Positions 52,645-60,849 of a stretch of DNA of 64,000 nucleotides are shown here, piece after piece. The notes beneath the pieces are model-generated. The model had not been told where the DNA came from and did no database searches. It saw nothing but the letters and a program-made list of their open reading frames with translations. This stretch comes from JBEVOS01 sp044226655. Its GTDB lineage: Bacteria > Pseudomonadota > Alphaproteobacteria > Caulobacterales > Aquidulcibacteraceae. Position 1 is the first letter of the stretch, and each line of letters begins with the position of its first letter. The translations under genes and the position numbers were made by a program. The stretch is taken from NCBI GenBank assembly GCA_044226655.1, contig JBGAGO010000001.1, forward strand, positions 682,001-746,000. The letters are read 5' to 3'.

Positions 52645-54524
52645 GCGGATTTCTCCAGCGCCGGCGGCGCCTCTTCGGACAAGGTTTCGCGCTCGCTGCG
52701 GCTTTGCAGCTGGTAGAGCGCCTCATAGGCGCCGCCCTTGGCGCGCAATTGCGCGTGTGTCCCACGCTCGACGATGCGGCCCTCATCGAGCAGCAGGATT
52801 TCATCGGCGTGCATCAGGGAGGACAGGCGGTGCGCGATGATGATGGTCGCGGCTTTGGCGGTGCGCGCGGCCAGCGCCTGGCGGACGCGGCGTTCGGTGA
52901 CCGCGTCGATCGCCGCCGTCGAGTCATCGAAGATATAAACGGCGGGGCCGGGCACGATGCCGCGCGCGATCGACATGCGCTGACGCTGGCCGCCTGAGAG
53001 CGCCACGCCGCGCTCGCCGATGCGCGTCTCATAGGCGGCCGGCAGGCTGGCGACGTAATCGTGAATCTGCGCCGTGCTCGCCGCGTCGGTGATGCGCGCA
53101 TCTTCCGCCCAGGGATCGGCATAGGCGACATTGTTGGTGACGGTGGAATCGAACAGGAACGTATCCTGCTGGATGAGCGAGACCGCGCCGCGCAGCGAAG
53201 ACAACGTCACGTCGCGCAAATCTTGATCGTCGATCGTGATGCGGCCTTCGGTTGGGTCGTAGAAGCGCGGCGCAAGATGCGCGATCGTGGATTTGCCGCT
53301 GCCGGGCGGCCCGACGATGCCGAGCGTTTTGCCGGGGCCGACGTCGAACGAAATGTCGTGCACGACGACTTTGCCGTTCGGCCCGTCATAGCCGAAGCCG
53401 ACATGCTCGAAGCGCAGCACGCCCTTGCTGACGACGAGATCTTTTGCGCCGGGCTTGTCCTTGATCTCGGGCTCGAGATCGAAAATCTCGAACAGGCGGG
53501 CGCCGGAGGAGGTGGCCCGCGCCATCGCCGCCACCACCATCGCCACCATGCGCACCGGCATTTGCAGCAGTGTCATGTAGGTCAAATATTCGGTGAGCTC
53601 ACCGATGGTCAGCGTATGATTGGCCACGCGGCCGCCGCCGACCCAGAGCAGCAGCGCCATTGAGAGGTAAAACGCGCCCGTCAGGCTGGCGACGGCGGAG
53701 AAGCGCAAGGTGATGCGTTCGTTCGCTAGCTTGAGCGCCGCCGATGCCGCCTTGTCGAACTTGGCCATCTCGAATGTGTGCGAGGCGAAGGCGCGCACCA
53801 CGCGAATGCCCTGAAGATTCTCCTCCATGGTGAGCGTGAGCTTCGACATCAGCGCCTGCAGGCGAAGCCAGGTCACGCGCAGCAGGAAGCCCATGCGTGC
53901 CAGCCGCCACACCGCGAACGGCACGAACGAGAGCGCAATCAACCCCATTGTCAGGTCGCGGCTCACGAGCAGGAACGTCGCCACGCCGAGCATCATGGCG
54001 AGCTGCGCCACGCGCAGCAGGCCCTCGCTCACGAACACGCGCGCGCCTTCGACATCGAGCATGCCGCGCGTGATGAGGTCGCCGGAATGGATGCGGTCGT
54101 GGAAGCCGAAGGAGAGAAGCTGCAGCTTGTCGAAGAAGATCATGCGCAGGCGCCGGCCGACGGCCTGACTGATCCATTCGAAAAGATAGCCCTGCAGCAT
54201 CAGGAAGAAGCCGCGCGCGCAGCCGGCGGCCAGCACCAGCACGGCCCCGATCAGCAGCGCGTGCTGAGCGGCCGCGACCGCGGCGGGCGCGGCGCCCACC
54301 ATGGCATGCGCTTTGTCGACGGCGGCGCCGAGCAGGCGTGGAATCGTCAGCGCCGAGGCGACCGAGAGGAAGGAGGAGACCAGGGCGGCGGTGACATGCC
54401 AGGGATGCTCGAACGCCAAAGCTGCGATGCGCTGCAGCACGCGCGGCATCGCGCTTAAATCGATCTGGCCCTCGTCAGGCTCTGGCGGCGCGTCTTCTGG
54501 CGCCTGTTCATGTCGCGTCGTCAT
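52641..54524 (-). CDS. ABC exporter half-transporter (degenerate Walker B subunit)
   Basis: A 627-residue ABC exporter subunit with an extended acidic N-terminus, six TM helices and an NBD. Walker A is GPPGSGKS (405-412) and the signature is a canonical LSGGQ (509-513). Walker B reads FDDSTAAID with Asp534 in place of the catalytic Glu. This marks it as the TM287/BmrC-like partner. The substrate is unknown; relatives export lipids, drugs or peptides. It is the first gene of the two-gene operon. The 236-bp gap upstream holds the next gene's terminator and no clear promoter I can define. Confidence 0.9.
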   Translation of the reverse strand: MTTRHEQAPEDAPPEPDEGQIDLSAMPRVLQRIAALAFEHPWHVTAALVSSFLSVASALTIPRLLGAAVDKAHAMVGAAPAAVAAAQHALLIGAVLVLAAGCARGFFLMLQGYLFEWISQAVGRRLRMIFFDKLQLLSFGFHDRIHSGDLITRGMLDVEGARVFVSEGLLRVAQLAMMLGVATFLLVSRDLTMGLIALSFVPFAVWRLARMGFLLRVTWLRLQALMSKLTLTMEENLQGIRVVRAFASHTFEMAKFDKAASAALKLANERITLRFSAVASLTGAFYLSMALLLWVGGGRVANHTLTIGELTEYLTYMTLLQMPVRMVAMVVAAMARATSSGARLFEIFDLEPEIKDKPGAKDLVVSKGVLRFEHVGFGYDGPNGKVVVHDISFDVGPGKTLGIVGPPGSGKSTIAHLAPRFYDPTEGRITIDDQDLRDVTLSSLRGAVSLIQQDTFLFDSTVTNNVAYADPWAEDARITDAASTAQIHDYVASLPAAYETRIGERGVALSGGQRQRMSIARGIVPGPAVYIFDDSTAAIDAVTERRVRQALAARTAKAATIIIAHRLSSLMHADEILLLDEGRIVERGTHAQLRAKGGAYEALYQLQSRSERETLSEEAPPALEKSA

Positions 54525-54707
54525 GTCGTTTTACGGCCGCGCGCGAAAGATCGCGCCCCGTCCGCCCCTCCCAAGAAGGCGGCCCGGCCATTCCCCTGCG
54601 ATTCTCGAATGTTCGGTATAGTTTACGGGCGAGGGCGCCCGCGGATCAAGCAGGGTTCGGACAATGCGACAGGGTGTGGCGCCGTTCCCATGTGAGCAGC
54701 TGCACAA

Positions 54708-54738
54708 AGAAAAAGGGCGCACCCGTCAAGGCGCGCCC
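54708..54738 (-). terminator. intrinsic terminator of TonB receptor 2
   Basis: On the minus strand GGGCGCGCC and GGTGCGCCC form a GC-rich stem (GGGCGC/GCGCCC core) followed by a T-run (AAAAA on the plus strand at 54710-54714). It lies about 22 bp after the receptor stop. Confidence 0.85.
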
Positions 54739-54760
54739 AATAGTGAGAGAGATCAATCTC

Positions 54761-57364
54761 TTAGAACTTGTATTGGAGCTCCACGCCGAACACGCGCGGG
54801 AAGTTCAGGGTGACCACCTGACGCGAGCTTTGCGGCCCAAGCAGGCCTTGAATGCCCGTGGCGCTGACGCTCGTGCCTGTCGAGCTCTGATAGGCTTGCT
54901 CGTCCAGGGCGTTGTTCACGTAGCCGATCAGCGTGAAGCGCTGGTCAGGATCGGTGAAGAGCACGCGGAAGTTCACCAGCTCGTAGGCGTCGATGCCGCG
55001 CAGCGGGTTTTCGAACACCGTCGTTTGCTGCTCGTCGACCCAAGTATAGGAGGTCGTCGCCGTGATGGAGCCGATGCCGGTCTCCCACGTATAGCTGCCG
55101 CCGACCGTGGCCTTGTTTTCTGGCGAGAGCGGCAACGGATTGCCGACAAGCGATTGCTCGACTTCGTTGGTGCCGACCAGGTCCGCCGGATGGGCGCCAA
55201 CCGCGAGGGCGAACGGATCCGTCGAGTCGGCGAAGCAGCAGCCGCGCGTGATGCGCGTGTCCATGTAGGCGTAGTTGGCGAACAGCTGCAGGTCCTGCGT
55301 CGGCGCCCAGATGGTTTCCAGCTCGAAGCCCTTGTTGTGGGCGTTGAGGTTCAGGAATTGGGTGCCGGTTTGGCCGGAGGCGCGCAGCACGGTCAGCGGG
55401 GCTTGGAAGCCTTCATAGTTCGCGTAGTACGCTGCCGCATTGATTTGCAGCTGATCGAACAGCGTGAACTTGGCGCCGAGCTCGTAATTGTCGACGTGTT
55501 CCGGCTCTGCATAGGGCGGGGACACCAGGCCGCTGCCGCCGAGCCAGCCGCCCGACTTATAGCCGCGGCCATACCGGGCGTAGAAATTGGTGTCCGTCGT
55601 CGGTTCCCATTGCACCCCGAACGTGCCCGTGAGCGCGTCCCACGAACCGTCGAGATTGCGGCGCAGGCCGCCGCGCGGATCGGCCACGATGTCGGCCGTC
55701 AGCGGATTGGCCGCACAATCGAGGACCGTGTAGGTCGCCGTCGCCGACGGGCAGGCGACCGAAACGGTCACATCCGCCGCCGCGCCCTGCGCCGTGAGCG
55801 CCGGGTAGCCGGCCTGCATGAGGCCGTACGCGATCGTGGGATTGCGGGCGACATAGCGCGCGGAGTCGAAGCCGCTCTTCTCGTCGTCCGTGTAGCGGAG
55901 GCCGAGGGTCACGGTCCAAGTCGGGGCGAATTCCCAATCGACCTGGCCGAACGCGGCGTAGGAATCCGAGGTGAGATCGCCGCCGACATAGACGATGTTG
56001 CGGTTGAGATTCAGCGGAACTGCGAGGCCGCTGAAGCTGATCGGCGCGGCCAGCGCGTTGTCGCCGTACACGCGGATGCCTTGTTCCTGCGCGTAATCCT
56101 GATGGTATTGGTAGAGGCCGACGATCCAGTGAACCGGGCCGTCGCCATTCGACGAAAGGTTGATTTCGTTCGAATACCAGGACTGGTCTTCCAAATAGAA
56201 GCCATCGGCGTCCGGCGAGACATTGAAGGCGGTGTAGGCCGGCAGCGGGCCCGCGCCATCCGGATCGGGCACCGACACGTTGAACAGCGACGTGCGCGAC
56301 GTGCCGTCATAATCGCCGCCCGTCGTCGTGTAGACGTAGGTCTGATAGCCGCCGAGATATTTCAGCGTGACGCCGCCGAGATCCCAGGTGAACTCGAGGT
56401 TCGCCGCGATGTGATCGTTGAGCGTGCTGATCGCGTCGCGATTGGTCCATTGCTGGTAGGGATCGGTGACGCCCGGATTGGCGACGCCATCGACGAGGCC
56501 GTTGTTCACGCCGGTATACGTGAAGTTGTAATAACCCGAGGCGTCGCCCGGCGCCGTGATCGCCGTCGTGTTGTACGGCGAGACGGTGTTTCCGAGCACG
56601 TTGCCGACGCCGTAATTGTCGTCCCAACGCGCGCTGAACACGCGCAGACGAGCCGTCGCGCCGCTCCACAGATCGCCTTCGATCTGGCCTTCAAGATAGG
56701 AGCGCGCGAGGTCAGCCGTGTCGTCGGCTGTGCCTTGGTTGTGAATGAAGCCTTCGCTGCGCCCCACATAGGAGCCACCGATGAGGTAGCGCCAGGATTC
56801 GGAGATCGGGCCGGTGACCAAGCCTTCGATCTGGTGGCCGCCATAATTGGAGACGCCGCCGCGCAGTTCCGCTTCGAACTCATCCGTCGGGTGGCGCGAG
56901 ATCACGTTGATCGCGCCGCCGATCGAGTTGCGGCCATAGAGCGTGCCTTGCGGCCCGCGCAGGATTTCCGTCCGCTGGATGAAGATCGGCGTGACGCTCG
57001 CGGGCGCCATCGAATTCGAGAAGATGCCGTCGGAATAGAGCGCCACCGCCGGATCGGAGCCGATCGCGTTGGTCAGGCGGCCGAAACCGCGGATCGACAT
57101 GCGGTCATTGTTTGTATAGGTCACGCTCGGCGTGAAACGCGCAAAGTCTTCGACAGTAATGATGCCGAGTTCGTCGCGCGCCTTTGCACTATAGGCGGAC
57201 ACGGCGACTGGGACGTCCTGGATGCTTTGCTCGCGCTTTTCCGCGGTCACGACGATTTCGCTGAGACCCGAAGAATCCGAGTCCTGCGCAAGGGCGATCG
57301 TCGACGTTCCGAGGAACGCCCCCGTCGTGGCGCAAGACAGCAAAAGAATACGTTTGAGGCCCAT
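54761..57364 (-). CDS. TonB-dependent outer-membrane receptor (paralogue 1 of a tandem pair)
   Basis: An 867-residue receptor. The signal peptide MGLKRILLLSCATTGAFLG.. ends near ALAQ, then EIVVTAEKREQS is the TonB-box-like segment, LRGPQGTLYGRNSIGGAINV is the plug and the barrel ends in ELQYKF. Extra cysteines in barrel loops (VACPSATATYTVLDC and GCCF) suggest disulfide-stapled surface loops. It starts about 323 bp downstream of its paralogue and has its own terminator. GGGGAG lies 6 bases before the ATG. The ligand is unknown. Confidence 0.93.
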   Translation of the reverse strand: MGLKRILLLSCATTGAFLGTSTIALAQDSDSSGLSEIVVTAEKREQSIQDVPVAVSAYSAKARDELGIITVEDFARFTPSVTYTNNDRMSIRGFGRLTNAIGSDPAVALYSDGIFSNSMAPASVTPIFIQRTEILRGPQGTLYGRNSIGGAINVISRHPTDEFEAELRGGVSNYGGHQIEGLVTGPISESWRYLIGGSYVGRSEGFIHNQGTADDTADLARSYLEGQIEGDLWSGATARLRVFSARWDDNYGVGNVLGNTVSPYNTTAITAPGDASGYYNFTYTGVNNGLVDGVANPGVTDPYQQWTNRDAISTLNDHIAANLEFTWDLGGVTLKYLGGYQTYVYTTTGGDYDGTSRTSLFNVSVPDPDGAGPLPAYTAFNVSPDADGFYLEDQSWYSNEINLSSNGDGPVHWIVGLYQYHQDYAQEQGIRVYGDNALAAPISFSGLAVPLNLNRNIVYVGGDLTSDSYAAFGQVDWEFAPTWTVTLGLRYTDDEKSGFDSARYVARNPTIAYGLMQAGYPALTAQGAAADVTVSVACPSATATYTVLDCAANPLTADIVADPRGGLRRNLDGSWDALTGTFGVQWEPTTDTNFYARYGRGYKSGGWLGGSGLVSPPYAEPEHVDNYELGAKFTLFDQLQINAAAYYANYEGFQAPLTVLRASGQTGTQFLNLNAHNKGFELETIWAPTQDLQLFANYAYMDTRITRGCCFADSTDPFALAVGAHPADLVGTNEVEQSLVGNPLPLSPENKATVGGSYTWETGIGSITATTSYTWVDEQQTTVFENPLRGIDAYELVNFRVLFTDPDQRFTLIGYVNNALDEQAYQSSTGTSVSATGIQGLLGPQSSRQVVTLNFPRVFGVELQYKF

Positions 57365-57631
57365 GAATTACTCCCCGATATGGCCTCTCAAGGCCTTGTT
57401 TTTCCGCAGAAAACAAAAGGCGGGCCGGGCAAAGGCGCCGCCTGTTCGCGGTCAGATTTCGGGGCGGGACCCTGCAGCGGGCCGCAAAAGCTGTCAACGT
57501 AATGGCGGCAACATTACAGATTTCGTTTGAAAAATGTGGCGCCGCCGCATCGCTTTAATGGCGCGGTCGGCCCGCTGAGGCAAGGCGGCTGCGCAACTCA
57601 CGCCTGAGGGGCGAAATCGTCATCAAAATGC
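57365..57631 (-). promoter_or_regulatory. upstream region of TonB receptor 54761-57364
   Basis: The non-coding gap between the tandem receptor genes. It holds a leader hairpin GGCCT-ctca-AGGCC (57382-57395) just upstream of the GGGGAG ribosome site, and an inverted repeat GTAATG-n7-CATTAC (57499-57517). Beside that repeat the minus strand has TTGACA (57491-57496), a possible -35 box, but I see no convincing -10. The repeat could be an operator. Together with the terminator at 57636-57659 this accounts for the 323-bp gap. Confidence 0.5.
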
Positions 57632-57659
57632 AAAAGGGGCGCGCCCGAAGGCGCGCCCC
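57632..57659 (-). terminator. intrinsic terminator with UUCG tetraloop
   Basis: A perfect 10-bp stem, GGGGCGCGCC/GGCGCGCCCC, caps a TTCG tetraloop on the minus strand and is followed by TTTTG. It lies about 28 bp beyond the receptor stop at 57688 and is one of the strongest terminators in the window. Confidence 0.92.
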
Positions 57660-57687
57660 AAGAGCCCCAGCGAAGGGGAGTCTGATT

Positions 57688-60417
57688 CTAGAAGTGGAAC
57701 TGGAGCTCGACGCCCATTTCCCGCGGGATGTTGAGCGCCACCGTCTTGCGGATCGGGTGCGTCGCATCCGGGTAGGAGTAGACGTCCGAGAACAGGTAGG
57801 CGGTCTCGTCGAACGCGTTGTTCACGTAGGCCGACACCCGGACAGCTTCATCCGGCGAGGTCCAGATGATGCGGAAGTTCGCCACTTCGTTCGCCGGCGC
57901 CGTGTAGATCGGGTTGGCGAACGGACGATATTGCTGCTCATCCGTGTGCGTGTAGAGCGCGGAGAGCTGGATCGCGCCAACTTCCGTATTCCACGTGTAC
58001 AAGCCGCCGACCGCGTACCGGATTTCCGGGGCGTTGACGTTGGTGTTGCCAACGATCGACTGCGGCCGCGTCGTCGCCGTCGCGGGGCAGGCGGCGTTGT
58101 TGGCCAGGATCGCGCCCGGCGCGTCGGCATGCGGGTCCGCCGGGTCGACGTAGCACGTGCCGCTGGTGTACTCGGCGTCCGTGTAAGCCGCGTTGGCGAA
58201 CAGCTGCAGGCTTTCGGTTGGGAACCATTGGCCTTCGATTTCCACGCCGCGAGCGCGGGAGTCCACGTTGTCGAGGCGGGTCTGTGAGACCGTGCCGTTG
58301 AACGACGTGAACGGCACCTGCATGTCGGTGATCTCGTTGTCGTAGATCGAGACGTTCACTTGCAGGCTCGGCGTGAGCAGCATCTTCGCGCCGATTTCGT
58401 ACGCATCGACAAACTCAGGCCGCGCGTAAGGACGCGGCGCCAGCGTGCTGATGCCGTACCAGCCGCCCGACTTATAGCCGCGGCTGTAACGGGCGTAGAA
58501 GTTGTAGTCGTCGTTCGGCTGCCATTGCAGGGCCGTCGTGCCCGTGACCGCGTTGGACGAATAGTGCAGGTCACGCTGGAGACCGCCGCCCGGACGCTCA
58601 TAGAGCGCCCGAATGCTCGGATCCGTGCTCGTGGCGCAAGCCGCGAGCGTATACGGCACCGGGCAAACCGCTGCGAGCGTCAGGTCCGCCGCTTGGTTGT
58701 AGTTCGGCGTGGCCATGATGCCCAGCGCAGTCCCGGAGGCGATAATCGCGCCTGGGCCTGCCGTGAGATCGTCCGTGACAACCGTCGTCTGCGACCGCGC
58801 AATGACGCGTGCGTAGTCGGTGCCCTTCTTGCGGTCATCCGTGTAGCGGAGGCCGAGGGTCCAAGTCAGGCCAGGCGCGAATTCCCAATCGATCTGGCCG
58901 AACGCGGCGAGCGATTCGACCAAGAGCGTGCCTTGGGATTCCGCGACGAAGCCATAAGGGTTCGGCGCGTTGCCGCCCGTCGTCGGCCCAACTTGAATCC
59001 AGGGCTGTGTGATGTCCGCCGGATTCGTCGGCGCGGGCGTCCGGAGATAGCCCACGGGATTGTTGATGTAGGGATCGCCGATGACCCGCAGACCGATGTC
59101 TTGGCTGTAGTCTTGATGGTATTGATAGAGACCGCCGATCCAGTGGAGCGGGCCGTCGCCGTTCGACGAAATGTTGATTTCGTTCGAGAACCACTCTTGA
59201 TCTTCGTGATAATCGCCCAGCAGGTCATGCGAAATGTTGTTCGCAGACCACGGGCCATTGCCAAGCGGGCCGACCAGCGTGTTGAGCGAGAACGTGCCCG
59301 TTTGGTCGGTTTGGTCGGCGTCGACGCCAGTCGTGAAATACTTATACGCGGCCCAACCGGCCAAGTATTTCAAGGTGAAGGGGCCGAGATCCCACGACGC
59401 ATTGTAGCTGATGTTGATGTTGTCGTGCAGATAGCCGTCGGCTTGTCGGTTGGCGCGGATCACATAGGGGTCCGACACCGACGGATTGGAATAGCCGTCG
59501 ACCAGGCCGTTAGCGACACCCGTATAGGTCGGGTTGAAGTAGAGATTGCCGCCGCCGCCCGAGGGACCGAACACGGAATCGTTGAAGGTTGCCGCGTTGC
59601 CGTCGCTCGTGAACGTATTGTATGGCGAAATCGTTTCGCTGAGCACGTTGCCGACGCCGTAGGTGTCGTCCCACAGCGAGGCTTGGACGCGCAGCATCAT
59701 CGAGATGCTGGACGTCGGCTCCCACACCACTTTGCCTTCATAATAGGTGCGGAACTGGGTGCCGGTGTCTTCGCCGGAGCCCAGATTTTCGACGTAGCCT
59801 TCCGTCTGGTTGTACGTCGATGCGCCGACATAGAAGCGCAGATTGTCTGTAATTGGGCCGGAGACGAGGCCTTCGAAATCGTGGCGGCCATAATTGCCGA
59901 TGCGGCCGCGCAGTTCGGCTTCCCACTCGTCCGAGGGTTGGCGCGAAATGACGTTGATGAGGCCCGACACGGCGTTGCGGCCGTACAGCGTGCCTTGCGG
60001 GCCGCGCAGAATTTCAGTCCGCGCCAGATACATCGGCGAGGCGGTCGAGAACTGCATTGAGTTCGAGAAGATGCCGTCATTGTAGGCCGCGGCGCCCGGG
60101 TCGGTCCCGATCGCGTTGGTCATCCGGCCGATGCCGCGGATCGTGAGGCGGTCATTGTTGGTGTAGACGACGCCCGGGGCGACCCGCGCATAATCTTCCA
60201 TCGAAATGATGCCGTAATCTTCCCGGCTTTCGGCTGTCACCGCCGTAACGGCGACCGGAACGTCCTGGACGCTCTGTTCGCGCTTTTCAGCCGTGACGAC
60301 GACTTCGCCAATCTGGCCGCCGCCGCCGGAATCCTGCGCGAACGCGCCGGACGCCAGCCCAAAGAACGTGCCCGTGGCCGCGCACGACAGCAGCAAAATC
60401 TGCTTGTTGAGCCCCAT
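57688..60417 (-). CDS. TonB-dependent outer-membrane receptor (paralogue 2 of a tandem pair)
   Basis: A receptor of about 909 residues, close in N-terminus to the downstream receptor (MGLNKQILLLSCAATGTFFG against MGLKRILLLSCATTGAFLG). The start is set at the ATG matching the paralogue; another in-frame ATG lies three codons earlier at 60426. EVVVTAEKREQSVQDVPVAV is the TonB-box region, LRGPQGTLYGRNAVSGLINV is the plug and the barrel ends in ELQFHF. It also has paired extra cysteines (AVCPVPYTLAAC). It is divergent from the carboxylesterase gene. The ligand is unknown; an ester-type substrate is a guess from the neighbour. Confidence 0.92.
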   Translation of the reverse strand: MGLNKQILLLSCAATGTFFGLASGAFAQDSGGGGQIGEVVVTAEKREQSVQDVPVAVTAVTAESREDYGIISMEDYARVAPGVVYTNNDRLTIRGIGRMTNAIGTDPGAAAYNDGIFSNSMQFSTASPMYLARTEILRGPQGTLYGRNAVSGLINVISRQPSDEWEAELRGRIGNYGRHDFEGLVSGPITDNLRFYVGASTYNQTEGYVENLGSGEDTGTQFRTYYEGKVVWEPTSSISMMLRVQASLWDDTYGVGNVLSETISPYNTFTSDGNAATFNDSVFGPSGGGGNLYFNPTYTGVANGLVDGYSNPSVSDPYVIRANRQADGYLHDNINISYNASWDLGPFTLKYLAGWAAYKYFTTGVDADQTDQTGTFSLNTLVGPLGNGPWSANNISHDLLGDYHEDQEWFSNEINISSNGDGPLHWIGGLYQYHQDYSQDIGLRVIGDPYINNPVGYLRTPAPTNPADITQPWIQVGPTTGGNAPNPYGFVAESQGTLLVESLAAFGQIDWEFAPGLTWTLGLRYTDDRKKGTDYARVIARSQTTVVTDDLTAGPGAIIASGTALGIMATPNYNQAADLTLAAVCPVPYTLAACATSTDPSIRALYERPGGGLQRDLHYSSNAVTGTTALQWQPNDDYNFYARYSRGYKSGGWYGISTLAPRPYARPEFVDAYEIGAKMLLTPSLQVNVSIYDNEITDMQVPFTSFNGTVSQTRLDNVDSRARGVEIEGQWFPTESLQLFANAAYTDAEYTSGTCYVDPADPHADAPGAILANNAACPATATTRPQSIVGNTNVNAPEIRYAVGGLYTWNTEVGAIQLSALYTHTDEQQYRPFANPIYTAPANEVANFRIIWTSPDEAVRVSAYVNNAFDETAYLFSDVYSYPDATHPIRKTVALNIPREMGVELQFHF

Positions 60418-60426
60418 AGAATTCAT

Positions 60427-60849
60427 CTCCCCGTCTCGGGCCCTGCGGCCCTTCTCTTATAGCGCGGACGCAAACATCCGCCCGAGCCGCCTCATTTCGC
60501 CGCCCGTTGCGCCACAATCAAAGTGCAGAACCGCCCTCGCTCTGTCAAATTGTCCGACAGCACATACCGCCTTTATGAAAGACGCCGTGGCGCCGGCGCA
60601 TCGGTAATCGATAGCGAAATCTTCATTACATTAAGTCTTCGCAGGCGCACAAAATTGTGGCGACTGCGAAATGGGGCGCTCACGACCTGAAGTTGGACCT
60701 GGGATGGGCCCGGAAGGCGCCTCGAAAACTAGCAAGTGTAGTAAACATTACTATAAATGGTTCAGTCGGGGCGTGTTGGCGTCTTTCGAGCGCCGGCCTA
60801 AGCAAGAACGTGTGACGCGGGCCGGGCCCGGCGTGCCGGAGGGCGCAAA
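60427..60849. promoter_or_regulatory. divergent intergenic region, receptor/carboxylesterase
   Basis: A 423-bp gap between divergent genes, clearly AT-richer in its middle than the coding DNA. It contains a leader hairpin GGGCC-ctgc-GGCCC (60438-60451) next to the receptor's ribosome site, CTGTC-n9-GACAG (60542-60560), and TAGTAA-aca-TTACTA (60739-60753), a perfect 15-bp repeat touching a TATAAAT on the esterase side. I see no small ORF or RNA gene with support. Confidence 0.55.

Noticed and set aside
39477..54524. Natural-product biosynthetic cluster around the pumps
   Set aside because: There are many exporters, but no polyketide, NRPS, RiPP precursor or tailoring gene set is visible in the neighbourhood.
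54674..57502. 942-codon plus-strand open frame opposite a TonB receptor
   Set aside because: Composition is Arg/Val/Ala-rich with no motif, while the minus strand encodes a full receptor with signal peptide, plug and terminal aromatic. Codon bias shadow.
58360..60060. 566-codon plus-strand open frame opposite the second receptor
   Set aside because: Same shadow pattern as the other receptor; no start signal or domain.
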